Below, piece by piece: positions 1-7,128 of a stretch of DNA of 15,446 nt. Under the pieces are notes generated by a model. It was not told the origin of the DNA. It did no database searches and was given only the letters and a program-made list of their open reading frames with translations. Numbering within the stretch: the first letter of the stretch is position 1; every line of letters begins with the position of its first letter. The DNA lies in NCBI GenBank assembly GCA_017480395.1, contig JAFVAS010000235.1, forward strand, positions 1 through 15,446, in the 5' to 3' direction. The position numbers and the translations under genes were made by a program. The DNA is from Oscillospiraceae bacterium (lineage in GTDB: Bacteria > Bacillota > Clostridia > Oscillospirales > Oscillospiraceae).

Positions 1-124
1 CCGCAGGCGCGGAGGCAGCGGGGGCAGCGGAGGCGGCGGGGGCGCTGGAGCTGCCGCAGGCGGCCAGCATGCTCAGGGAGAGCAGCATGGAAAGCGCGAC
101 TAGAATGGATACGAACTTTTTCAT
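1..124 (-). CDS. dctP: TRAP transporter substrate-binding lipoprotein DctP, N-terminus only (runs off window)
   Basis: Only the first 41 codons are visible; the rest lies beyond the left edge. The start is the ATG at 124-122, preceded by a GGGGGA ribosome binding site. The protein opens with a short basic stretch (MKKF), a hydrophobic core, and the lipobox L-A-A-C at residues 20-23, so it is a secreted lipoprotein anchored through Cys23. A flexible Ser/Ala/Pro linker follows, as in Firmicute binding proteins. The identity as the solute-binding subunit comes from context: it is the next gene after dctQ and dctM on the same strand, and TRAP systems need exactly this third part. The mature domain is not visible, so the family call is an inference, but a strong one. 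The substrate is unknown. Confidence 0.8.
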   Translation of the reverse strand, partial: MKKFVSILVALSMLLSLSMLAACGSSSAPAASAAPAASAPA

Positions 125-161
125 TACGGTTCCCCCTCATTTTGATTTTCTCTGATTATTC

Positions 162-178
162 TCTGTCAGGCCGACAGA
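162..178 (-). other. Small intercistronic hairpin between dctM and dctP
   Basis: A 6-bp perfect inverted repeat (TCTGTC / GACAGA, 5-base loop) sits in the 70-base gap between the dctM stop and the dctP start. There is no T-run after it on the minus strand, so it is not a good terminator. It could protect the upstream or downstream mRNA end and help make the binding protein more abundant than the permeases, which is an inference only. Confidence 0.3.
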
Positions 179-194
179 TAGAGACATGGTTTGT

Positions 195-1508
195 TTACGC
201 GTACCCCATCAGTCTGGGCAGCCACAGGATGATCTGCGGGAAGGCGGCGACCAGCAGCACCAGCACCACGTCCATGATGAAGAAGGGTACGACGCCCCGG
301 AACACCTGGGAGACCGGCATCTTGGTGGCGTTGGCCACATAGAAGACGCCCAGGCCCACCGGCGGGGTCAGCGCGGCAATCTCCATGGCGAAGACCAGCA
401 GCATGACCAGCACCAGCTCGTGGAAGCCCAGCTGGGTCAGCACAGGGAACACCACGGGGACGGTGATGACGATGATGGACAAGCAGTCCATGAAGCAGCC
501 GCAGAACAGATAGAACACGAACACCAGGCAAAACACCAGGTAGGGGGCCATGTTCACGCTGGCGATGGCCCGGGAGATGGCGTCGGCCAGGCCGGTGATG
601 GTGACAAAGCGGCTGAAGAACTGGCCGGCCACGATGATGAGATAGACGTTGGCGAAGGCGGAGGTGCCCTCCATGATGCCCTGGAAAATGCCCTTCAGGG
701 GCAGGCGGCGGGCAAGGCAGTAGATCAGAATGGCCACCATGGCCACGGCACCGCCGACGGTGGCCGGGAACCACCCGGCGAAGGAGCCGCCCACGATCAG
801 CGCGAACAGCGCGAGAATGGGGAGCAGCAGCGTCAGGGTCTTCAGCCGCTCCACGATGGGAACCTTCGTCTTGTCTGCGGCGGGGATCAGCTTGGGCCGG
901 ACGACGCCGATGATGGCGATCAGGATGATCATCAGGATGGCGAAGAGGATGCCGGTGGAGATGCCGCAGACCAGGGCCTGGCCGATGGAGACGCCGGCCA
1001 GCAGGGAGAAGGACAGGATGGGCACGCTGGGCGGGATCAGCACGGACAGGGAGCCGGCGCAGGTGATGGTGCCGATGGACAGGGTGTCGTCATAATTGGC
1101 CTTTTTCAGCTCGGGCAGGGCGATCTTGGAAAAGACGATGTTGCCGGCGCTGGACATGCCGGAGCAGGCGCCGAAGATCATGTTGGCGATGACGACGGAG
1201 TAGAGCAGGCCGCCCCGCACCCGGCCGACCCATTTGCGGGCGGCGACGAAGGTGCCCTCCGCCATGCCGGAGACCGAGGCCAGGGTGCCCACCACCATGA
1301 ACAGGGGGATGACGGCGAAGTTGTAGGAATGGCTCAGGGTAAACAGGGACGTGGTGAACTGGGTGACGGCGAGGTCAAATCCGCTGACGATGGTGATGCC
1401 CAGAAATGCGCAGGAGAGCATGGAGATGGGCAGCGGAATGCCGATCAGGATCAGGCAGGTCATCAGCAGGAACACCAGAATGCAGATCAATGCGGGACTC
1501 ATAATCAT
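195..1508 (-). CDS. dctM: TRAP transporter large permease subunit DctM
   Basis: This 437-residue, very hydrophobic protein has the usual DctM length and about twelve membrane segments. Family signatures are visible: a G-A-C-S-G-M-S-S-A-G motif near residues 113-122, followed by the I-P-P-S loop at 158-161, and a T-P-P-V-G-L-G motif in the C-terminal half. DctM forms the ion-coupled transport channel in the cytoplasmic membrane and works with DctQ and the binding protein DctP to import organic acids, usually with sodium. The start at 1508-1506 overlaps the dctQ stop as ATGA, implying translational coupling; a second Met two codons later (1502-1500) is also possible. Sequence alone does not give the substrate, though the neighbouring reductases suggest an unsaturated or oxidised organic acid. 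Confidence 0.95.
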   Translation of the reverse strand: MIMSPALICILVFLLMTCLILIGIPLPISMLSCAFLGITIVSGFDLAVTQFTTSLFTLSHSYNFAVIPLFMVVGTLASVSGMAEGTFVAARKWVGRVRGGLLYSVVIANMIFGACSGMSSAGNIVFSKIALPELKKANYDDTLSIGTITCAGSLSVLIPPSVPILSFSLLAGVSIGQALVCGISTGILFAILMIILIAIIGVVRPKLIPAADKTKVPIVERLKTLTLLLPILALFALIVGGSFAGWFPATVGGAVAMVAILIYCLARRLPLKGIFQGIMEGTSAFANVYLIIVAGQFFSRFVTITGLADAISRAIASVNMAPYLVFCLVFVFYLFCGCFMDCLSIIVITVPVVFPVLTQLGFHELVLVMLLVFAMEIAALTPPVGLGVFYVANATKMPVSQVFRGVVPFFIMDVVLVLLVAAFPQIILWLPRLMGYA

Positions 1509-2128
1509 TCCCCCTTCTTTCCATCGGTCTCAGGGTGCTCTGCAAACAGCTTGCCCTTTACGTTGAGCTCGTCGATGTCATAGTCGCCGGGGCCGAGCTC
1601 CGTCTCGGGACGGGGCATGAAGGGCATCCGGATGACCGACCAGAGCAGGGCCAGGGCCAGGACAAAGGTGCCGATGATGTAGATCAGGGTGAAGGGCCAG
1701 ATCACAAAGGAGCTGGCGGCGGTACTGGCGGTGGTCTTGACCCGGATGTGCTTGGCCAGCAGGCTGAAGGCCTGATATCCGGCAAAGGTGTAGATGCAGA
1801 CCCCGGCAATATAGCCGATGCCCTTGATGAGCTTCTTCACGCCGTAGGGGAACAGCCGGAAGAAGATGTCCACCTGGATCAGACCGCCTCCGTTGAGCTG
1901 ACAGTCGGCCACACAGCAGTAGACCACAAGGATCAGGCAATAGTCGATCAGCTCGTTGACGTTTGCGATCGCATGTCCGAACACCTTTGAGGCGATGACG
2001 TTGATGAACGCGATGATGCCCATGAAGAGCAGCGCGATGCCTCCCAGATAGGAAAACCATCTGGCCGCCCAGTTGATGCCGTGGTCGATCTTGGCGATGA
2101 CCGGGCTAGTTATTTCTTGATTCTCCAT
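1505..2128 (-). CDS. dctQ: TRAP transporter small permease subunit DctQ
   Basis: A 207-residue membrane protein with four predicted hydrophobic segments (about residues 25-47, 58-78, 97-118 and 136-165) and a charged C-terminal tail of about 35 residues, matching the DctQ family. DctQ is the small membrane partner that pairs with DctM. It begins at 2128-2126. An AAGGAGG ribosome binding site lies at 2142-2148, 13 bases from the start, which is longer than ideal. The stop overlaps the dctM start as ATGA. It lies 188 bases after the lysR stop on the same strand, so it can be transcribed from its own promoter or by read-through from lysR. The slightly long tail is the only unusual feature. Confidence 0.92.
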   Translation of the reverse strand: MENQEITSPVIAKIDHGINWAARWFSYLGGIALLFMGIIAFINVIASKVFGHAIANVNELIDYCLILVVYCCVADCQLNGGGLIQVDIFFRLFPYGVKKLIKGIGYIAGVCIYTFAGYQAFSLLAKHIRVKTTASTAASSFVIWPFTLIYIIGTFVLALALLWSVIRMPFMPRPETELGPGDYDIDELNVKGKLFAEHPETDGKKGE

Positions 2129-2171
2129 AAACGTTGTCTAACCTCCTTCTTTTTCGTGCTTCCTCACGCTG

Positions 2172-2177
2172 ACTATA
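2172..2177 (-). promoter_or_regulatory. Candidate extended -10 promoter for dctQ-dctM-dctP
   Basis: The minus strand reads TGTTATAGT here, an extended -10 (TGn plus TATAGT), about 45 bases upstream of the dctQ start. No good -35 lies at 16-18 bases, as is common for extended -10 promoters that need an activator. The adjacent LysR-type regulator would be a natural activator (inference). Confidence 0.4.
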
Positions 2178-2255
2178 ACACACATCGGCGCGCTGTGGTT
2201 ATTCTAATCCTGCAAGAATACCATTCCATTTGCGAAAAGGTGCCCAACAAGTGCC

Positions 2256-2299
2256 AAAAATTAGCGCCGCACATTGTAGAAATCCCACAATGCACGGCG
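2256..2299 (-). terminator. Dyad after lysR: likely weak terminator, possibly also a LysR-type operator
   Basis: Inverted arms at 2265-2277 and 2287-2299 (13 bases each, two mismatches, 9-base loop) form a hairpin starting 18 bases after the lysR stop. On the minus strand a run of five T follows at 2256-2260, four bases beyond the stem. This fits a weak intrinsic terminator for lysR. The core also reads ATTGT-N9-ACAAT, which contains the T-N11-A pattern of LysR-family binding sites, so it may instead be an operator upstream of dctQ. Sequence alone does not separate the two. Confidence 0.5.
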
Positions 2300-2316
2300 T
2301 TTCGTTGCCAACCGAT

Positions 2317-3243
2317 CTACTTTTTGTTTTTTTGAGAAAAGCCCTGCGCCAGAATCTCCGAGAAACGAATGATCGTCGGCTCCAGCGCCGCGGATTCCGG
2401 CTGCCACACCACATAGAGGGAGGACTCAATGCCAAAGGGCTCCAGCGGCAGATAGGGAATGCCGCACTGATCCGCCAGATCCAGCAGCGTGTCGGGGATA
2501 ATGCCGAAGCCGCCGCCCTCCAGAATCTGAACAAACATTTCGCTCCAGTTCTCGCAGGGGCGGAGCCTGGGGTCGATCTTGGTTCGGTGGAGGAACTCCA
2601 TAGTGATGCTCTGGGGCACGGGATCGTGGGCGAAGATGATCACGTCGATCTTGGGCACCAACTCCTCCAGGGAGGCGCACTTTCCGTGGTGGGGCGGGTA
2701 GAGCAGCCAGTTGGAGGACTGATCGATCTGAACCGATTTGGTGGAGCCGTAGGTGCGCTCCCCCATCTGCATCGTGCTGATGGGCAGCAGTCCCAGATCC
2801 AGCCGATGATCCGCCAGGCGATCCCGGATCTCGCTGCCCGAATAGAAGCGAAGCTTCACCCGAATATCGGTCTCCGAACGCAGGATGTTGACGGCGCTCA
2901 CAACCTGGGCCAGCATACTCTGGGGCGGGGAGACCAGCAGCTCCTCGGCAACTCCCAGCTTGAGGGTGCACTCGGTCTGGGTGCCCTTGTAGCAGTGCAG
3001 AAACTCGATGGCGGTGTCCTCCGCGTCCAGCATGCTCTGGGCATAGGGCAGAAATGCCTCGCCAAATTCCGTCAGGGTCACGCTCTTGGTGTCCCGGATG
3101 AGCAGCTTCTTCCCCAGCTCCCCCTCCAGGGCGGAGATATATTTGCTGACCGAAGACTGGGACAGGAACATGGTCTCCGCGACCTTGGAAAAGTTCAAAT
3201 ATTTCGCCGTCATAACAAAAATTCGAACACTTTTTAACTCCAT
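2317..3243 (-). CDS. LysR-family transcriptional regulator
   Basis: At 308 residues it has the standard LysR-family length. The N-terminal winged helix-turn-helix covers about residues 1-60, with the typical pattern F-S-K-V-A-E-x-x-x-x-S-Q-S-S-V-S-K-Y-I at about 18-36 and L-E-x-E-L-G-K-K-L-L after it. Residues from about 90 to 300 form the periplasmic-binding-protein-like effector domain. It is transcribed away from the two flavoenzyme genes and toward the TRAP genes, so it most likely senses the imported compound and controls one or both sets. The start at 3243-3241 follows a GAAGGA ribosome binding site with short spacing and a good sigma-A promoter. Effector and direct targets are inferred from position only. 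Confidence 0.93.
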   Translation of the reverse strand: MELKSVRIFVMTAKYLNFSKVAETMFLSQSSVSKYISALEGELGKKLLIRDTKSVTLTEFGEAFLPYAQSMLDAEDTAIEFLHCYKGTQTECTLKLGVAEELLVSPPQSMLAQVVSAVNILRSETDIRVKLRFYSGSEIRDRLADHRLDLGLLPISTMQMGERTYGSTKSVQIDQSSNWLLYPPHHGKCASLEELVPKIDVIIFAHDPVPQSITMEFLHRTKIDPRLRPCENWSEMFVQILEGGGFGIIPDTLLDLADQCGIPYLPLEPFGIESSLYVVWQPESAALEPTIIRFSEILAQGFSQKNKK

Positions 3244-3267
3244 TTTTCCTTCACCGCCTTTCCCCTA

Positions 3268-3296
3268 ATTATATATATACCCCGCGCAAAATTCAA
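3268..3296 (-). promoter_or_regulatory. Sigma-A promoter of the lysR gene
   Basis: On the minus strand, -35 TTGAAT (3296-3291) and -10 TATAAT (3273-3268) are separated by exactly 17 bases. The -10 is a perfect consensus match in an AT-rich block, and the expected transcription start is about 15-20 bases before the lysR ATG. Confidence 0.75.
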
Positions 3297-3322
3297 GCGC
3301 AACTTTTGTTATATTTGTTTCC

Positions 3323-3340
3323 AAATGGTGCTTTCCATTT
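3323..3340. promoter_or_regulatory. Inverted repeat, candidate LysR-type recognition site
   Basis: AAATGG (3323-3328) and CCATTT (3335-3340) form a perfect 6-bp dyad with a 6-base spacer. Its centre is about 72 bases upstream of the expected transcription start of the plus-strand operon and also upstream of the lysR -35. LysR-family regulators usually bind a dyad near -65 of the divergent target promoter, so the location fits. Spacing differs by one base from the strict T-N11-A pattern. Confidence 0.5.
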
Positions 3341-3368
3341 CTGAATAGTTTGATTTCTGGATTGGAAT

Positions 3369-3397
3369 TTCACATTTCTTTGTCAGACTGATACACT
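3369..3397 (+). promoter_or_regulatory. Promoter of the two-gene flavoenzyme operon
   Basis: TTCACA (3369-3374, five of six matches to the -35 consensus) and TACACT (3392-3397, four of six to the -10) are spaced by 17 bases. The predicted leader is about 50 bases. The weak -10 fits a promoter that needs activation by the divergent LysR-type regulator (inference). Confidence 0.55.
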
Positions 3398-3453
3398 AGT
3401 CTCAGCGATTTACAAAGCAAACTGTGTATTTTGCCAAGGAAGGATGAGGTAAC

Positions 3454-5406
3454 ATGATCAAATATCCCGCTCTGACGTCCCCCATCAAGGTCGGCAACGT
3501 GGTGCTCCGCAACCGCCTGATCGCCACCTGCGGCGGCCCTCACTTTGTCCAGGGGCAGGAATCCTGGCCCACCGAGGGCTTTATCACTCACTATGCCAAC
3601 AAGGCCAAGGGCGGCGCGGCCGTGGTCACCTGCAAGGGCGCGTCCCCGGTGCTCAACGGCGACAACCCCCACTCCTCCATGCTGGACATCTACCAGGGGG
3701 GCAACCAGCACTATTTTGCCCAGATGGCCGACGCCGTGCGCTATTACGGCGCCATGCCCTCCATCCTGATTATGCCCGCCAGCGGCATCCTGGTGCACGG
3801 CATTGACGTCAGCGACGACCAATGGTGCGAATATGTGGAGGGCGACGGCTCCGTCTCCGTCCAGGGCAAGGCCGCCACCTACGATTACATCCAGCGCTGT
3901 TCCGACGACTACGCCCGGGAGGCCAAGATCGCCAAGAGCCTGGGCTTCGGCATGTGCTTTATGCACATGTCCTACCGTCTGATGCTGCCCGGCCGGTTCC
4001 TCTCCCCCTACTGCAACAAGCGCACCGACGAGTTCGGCGGCAGCGTGGAAAACCGGGTGCGGGTCACAAAGCTGATCTGCGCCAAGATCAAGGCCGAGTT
4101 CGGCAGCGATTTCCTGGTGGAGATCTCCTGCTCCGGTCATGAGCCGGAGCTGACCCCCGGCGTCACCCTGGACGACACCGTGGAGCTGGCCCGCATCATG
4201 CAGGGCTCCGCCGACATCATTCAGATCCGGGGCACCTGGATCGACCCCTCCCAGCCCACCTATCTCAACCCGGCGGAGGTCCCCCATCGGGAGGCCACCA
4301 GCTATGTGACCCACGCCTGCCACGAGCAGGGCATCACCACCAAGGTGACGCTGGTGGGCGGCGCCTACGACATCAACACCGCCGAGGATATCATTGCCTC
4401 CGGCGACGCCGACTTCATCGGCTCCGCCCGGGCCTGGATCACCAACGCCGACTGGGGCACCAAGGCCATGGAGGGCCGGGATGACGACGTCGTCCCCTGC
4501 CTGCGCTGCAACAAGTGCCATCAGGTCAAGCCGGGCGACTGGCTGAGCGTCTGCTCCGTCAACCCCACCTTCGGCATCGAGCACAAGGTGGAGCGCATGA
4601 TCACCCCGCCCTCCGGCGAGAAGAAGATCGCCGTCATCGGCGGTGGCCCCGCCGGCATGGAGGCCGCCATCGTGTCCGCTGACCGGGGTTATTCCGTCAC
4701 CCTGTACGAGGCGGAGTCCACCCTGGGCGGACAGCTGAACCAGGCGGAGGTCCCCTACATGAAGTGGACCATCAAGAACTTCAAGGACTATATGATCCGC
4801 CAGATCGGAAAGCGCAATATCCGGGTCTGTCTGAACACCCGGGTCACCCCCGGCATGCTGGAGCGCGAGAACTATGACGCCATTTTCGTCGCCGTAGGCG
4901 CCGATCCCAAGCGTCCCTCCATTCCCGGCGCGGAGCAGGCGCTGACCGCGGTGGACGCCCTCCGCGATCCCGGGCAGGTGACCGGCGATGTGGTGGTCAT
5001 CGGCGGCGGCGAGGTCGGTGTGGAGACCGCGCTCCACCTGGCCAAGCTGGGCCACAAGGTCAAGGTACTGGAGATGCAGGACAAGCTGGCACCCGACGCC
5101 GTGCCCATCCACTTCTACTCCCTGTTCCGGCGGGAGTGGGAGGCCCAGCCCAACTTCAGCTTCGAGCTCAACGCCCGCTGCACCGGCATCTCCGACGGAA
5201 TCGTGACCTATGTGGACGCCGACGGCGTACAGCGGGAGCTCCCGGCGGACACCGTCCTGCTGGCCGCCGGTATGACCAGCCGCTCCGACGAGGCAATGGC
5301 CCTGAACGGCATGTCCGGCAAGACCTTCCTCATTGGCGACTGCTATCGCCTGGGCAGCATCCAGACCGCCATGCGCGGCGCCTTCGGCATCGCCAACAGC
5401 CTGTAA
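3454..5406 (+). CDS. Old-yellow-enzyme family NAD(P)H:flavin oxidoreductase with Fe-S and FAD domains (2,4-dienoyl-CoA / 2-enoate reductase type)
   Basis: This 650-residue protein has the full length of the FadH/BaiCD/trimethylamine-dehydrogenase group. Residues 1-345 form the FMN barrel, opening with the usual SPIKVGNVVLRNR stretch and carrying F-L-S-P-x-x-N-x-R-T-D-E-F-G-G-S at 182-197. C349, C352, C355 and C367 (CxxCxxC-x11-C) can ligate a 4Fe-4S cluster. Residues 392-401 hold a GGGPAG dinucleotide fold for FAD, and 515-522 a second one for the nicotinamide; E540 at the end of the next strand favours NADH. Such enzymes pass electrons from NAD(P)H through FAD, Fe-S and FMN to a conjugated C=C bond. 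The segment before F182 lacks the usual H-G-Y-L-L pattern and reads H-M-S-Y-R instead, so substrate class is open. Ribosome binding site AAGGAAGGA lies at 3436-3444. It is the first gene of an operon with the FAD protein 30 bases on. Confidence 0.9.
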   Translation: MIKYPALTSPIKVGNVVLRNRLIATCGGPHFVQGQESWPTEGFITHYANKAKGGAAVVTCKGASPVLNGDNPHSSMLDIYQGGNQHYFAQMADAVRYYGAMPSILIMPASGILVHGIDVSDDQWCEYVEGDGSVSVQGKAATYDYIQRCSDDYAREAKIAKSLGFGMCFMHMSYRLMLPGRFLSPYCNKRTDEFGGSVENRVRVTKLICAKIKAEFGSDFLVEISCSGHEPELTPGVTLDDTVELARIMQGSADIIQIRGTWIDPSQPTYLNPAEVPHREATSYVTHACHEQGITTKVTLVGGAYDINTAEDIIASGDADFIGSARAWITNADWGTKAMEGRDDDVVPCLRCNKCHQVKPGDWLSVCSVNPTFGIEHKVERMITPPSGEKKIAVIGGGPAGMEAAIVSADRGYSVTLYEAESTLGGQLNQAEVPYMKWTIKNFKDYMIRQIGKRNIRVCLNTRVTPGMLERENYDAIFVAVGADPKRPSIPGAEQALTAVDALRDPGQVTGDVVVIGGGEVGVETALHLAKLGHKVKVLEMQDKLAPDAVPIHFYSLFRREWEAQPNFSFELNARCTGISDGIVTYVDADGVQRELPADTVLLAAGMTSRSDEAMALNGMSGKTFLIGDCYRLGSIQTAMRGAFGIANSL

Positions 5407-5436
5407 CATCCACCGACTCAGGAAAGGAGAATAACC

Positions 5437-6978
5437 ATGGAACGCACAGTAGATCTCTGCATCGTCGGCGCGTCCGGCGGCGGCATGTCCGCGGCGATTG
5501 CCGCGCGGCAGCACGGAATCCAGTCCGTTCTGGTGCTGGAAAAGATGCCCTCTGTCGGCGGCTGCACCAAGATGAGCGCCGGCATGATGGCCATCGACTC
5601 CCCCACCCAGCGCCGCTTCGGCATCAAAATGGACGTCGATGAGGCCTTCAACGACCTGATGACCGTCCTGAACTGGCATTGCGACGCCAAGCTGGTCCGC
5701 AAGTGGCTGAAGGGCTCCGGCGAAAACATCGCATGGCTGGAGGATCTGGGCTTCCGGTACGACTTTGTCACCAGCGAGAGCGCGGACACCAACCAGTTCC
5801 GCAACACCCACCATCGGATCGGCAAGTGGAATCCTGAGACCGGCAAATGGGACATGGTGCCCCATGGCCCCAGCATCACCAAGTGCCTGAAGGACAACTG
5901 CGACAAGCTGGGGGTGGAGATCCTGCTGAAGACCCGGGCGAAGCACCTGCTGAAGGCCGGGGACGGCACCATCCACGGCGTCGAGGCGGAGGGCCCCGAC
6001 GGTGCGCTGACCGTCCACGCCAAGGCGGTCATCCTGGCCACCGGCTCTATCTCCGCCAACCAGGAGCTGGTTCACCGCTTCTACAAGGGCAGCGAGTACG
6101 ACAACATCCACATCATGGCCCAGGTGCCCCACAACACCGGCGACGGATTCCTGATGGCGGAGGAGGTCGGCGGCGTGGAGGGCGGCGTCGGCACCCTGTT
6201 TATCGGCCCCCACAACCACTTCCCCCACGCCAGCGAGACGGTGGGCATGTTTATGCGCCGTCCCCACCCCATCAAGATCAACCGCCTGGGCGAGCGGTTT
6301 GTGAACGAGGGCCTGCCCTACACCGAATTTGGCTGGATGCAGTGTGCCAACGTGGACACCCAGCCCGGCAAGGTGTGCTTCACCCTGATGGATCAGAAGT
6401 ACATTGACACGGTGAAGCAGGGCAAGGAGTTCCTGCCGGAGCGGCGCGACACCGGAAGTATGCTGGATCAGCCGCCCATCATGTTCGGTATCCACGCCAT
6501 CGACAAGGGCAAGAGCCCCGACACCTGGCGGGAGCGCATCGATCAGCACTTCCAGTACGAGGTGGAGCAGGGCCATGCAAAAATCTGCCAGACGCTGGAG
6601 GAGGTCGCCGCGTTTATCGGCTGCCCGGTGGAGCGGCTGCAGGAGACCATCGAGGCGTACAACGGCTTCTGCCACACCGGCTATGACGCCGAATTCCTGA
6701 AGCGCAAGGAGTTCCTCTTCCCCGTGGAGCAGGCCCCCTACTATGTGATCCGCGGCGAATCCGGCATCGACACCTGCCTGGGCGGCCTGAAGATCAACAA
6801 TCATCAGCAGGTCGTCAACAAGGACGGCGACGCCATCCCCGGTCTCTACGCCGCCGGCGTCATGTGCTCCGGCTGGTTCAACGATCTCTACGCCTTCTTT
6901 GGCAGCGAGATGAGCTTCACCCTCTATTCCGGCCGGGCCGCCGCCGCAGAGGTCGCAGCGCTGCTGCATCAGGCCTGA
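5437..6978 (+). CDS. FAD-binding-2 flavoprotein, fumarate-reductase / 3-ketosteroid-dehydrogenase-like
   Basis: The 513-residue protein starts with a GASGGG FAD-binding fold (11-16) followed by an acidic residue at E35 (VLVLEK) and a GG-C-T-K-x-S-A-G-M segment typical of the family. R287 in G-E-R-F-V-N-E matches the catalytic acid arginine of soluble fumarate reductases. The C-terminal FAD part reads P-G-L-Y-A-A-G at 468-474 and ends with S-G-R-A-A-A-A-E. The positions that in fumarate reductase bind the far carboxylate (a His in HTMGG and an Arg in NRLGG) appear replaced, here by DTCLGG (445-450) and a F-N-D-L-Y-A-F-F-G-S stretch (481-490). No signal peptide, haem motif or FMN-attachment domain is present, so it is cytoplasmic and needs another electron partner, perhaps the upstream reductase. 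Ribosome binding site GGAAAGGAG precedes the ATG. True substrate unknown. Confidence 0.88.
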   Translation: MERTVDLCIVGASGGGMSAAIAARQHGIQSVLVLEKMPSVGGCTKMSAGMMAIDSPTQRRFGIKMDVDEAFNDLMTVLNWHCDAKLVRKWLKGSGENIAWLEDLGFRYDFVTSESADTNQFRNTHHRIGKWNPETGKWDMVPHGPSITKCLKDNCDKLGVEILLKTRAKHLLKAGDGTIHGVEAEGPDGALTVHAKAVILATGSISANQELVHRFYKGSEYDNIHIMAQVPHNTGDGFLMAEEVGGVEGGVGTLFIGPHNHFPHASETVGMFMRRPHPIKINRLGERFVNEGLPYTEFGWMQCANVDTQPGKVCFTLMDQKYIDTVKQGKEFLPERRDTGSMLDQPPIMFGIHAIDKGKSPDTWRERIDQHFQYEVEQGHAKICQTLEEVAAFIGCPVERLQETIEAYNGFCHTGYDAEFLKRKEFLFPVEQAPYYVIRGESGIDTCLGGLKINNHQQVVNKDGDAIPGLYAAGVMCSGWFNDLYAFFGSEMSFTLYSGRAAAAEVAALLHQA

Positions 6979-7059
6979 GCCCTCCCGCAAAACACCTTCT
7001 CCCCGGGAGCGCCGCAGGCTCTAAGCCCCCGGATGCGCAAAATCTGTGCCGCATCAATT

Positions 7060-7098
7060 AAAAGAGCCGCCGCAGCTGAAGCTGCGGCGGCTCTTTTT
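7060..7098. terminator. Strong bidirectional intrinsic terminator
   Basis: A perfect 17-base inverted repeat (7060-7076 and 7081-7097) with a TGAA loop has a 13-bp GC-rich core flanked by A4 on the left and T5 (7094-7098) on the right. It therefore works in both directions, ending the flavoenzyme operon from the left and the lacZ-araA-transporter operon from the right. The 80 bases from 6979 to 7059 hold nothing else recognisable. Confidence 0.93.
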
Positions 7099-7128
7099 AT
7101 GCATTTGTGCTTCGATCCGAGCCTTCGC

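Noticed and set aside
3454..5406. Bilirubin reductase (BilR) or bile-acid BaiCD/BaiH/5-beta-reductase
   Set aside because: The fold is shared, but no flavodoxin-like BilS, no bai genes and no matching regulator are nearby. The H-M-S-Y-R segment does not match any of these that I can confirm from memory.
5437..6978. Respiratory, exported fumarate or methacrylate reductase
   Set aside because: There is no signal peptide, no CxxCH haem motif and no FMN-attachment domain, and two substrate ligands seem absent.
3370..6990. A 1,206-codon open frame antisense to both flavoenzyme genes
   Set aside because: It is a shadow of GC-rich coding DNA: composition is dominated by Gly, Ala, Val, His and Asp, no domain is recognisable, and the plus-strand proteins beneath it are clear family members with proper ribosome binding sites.
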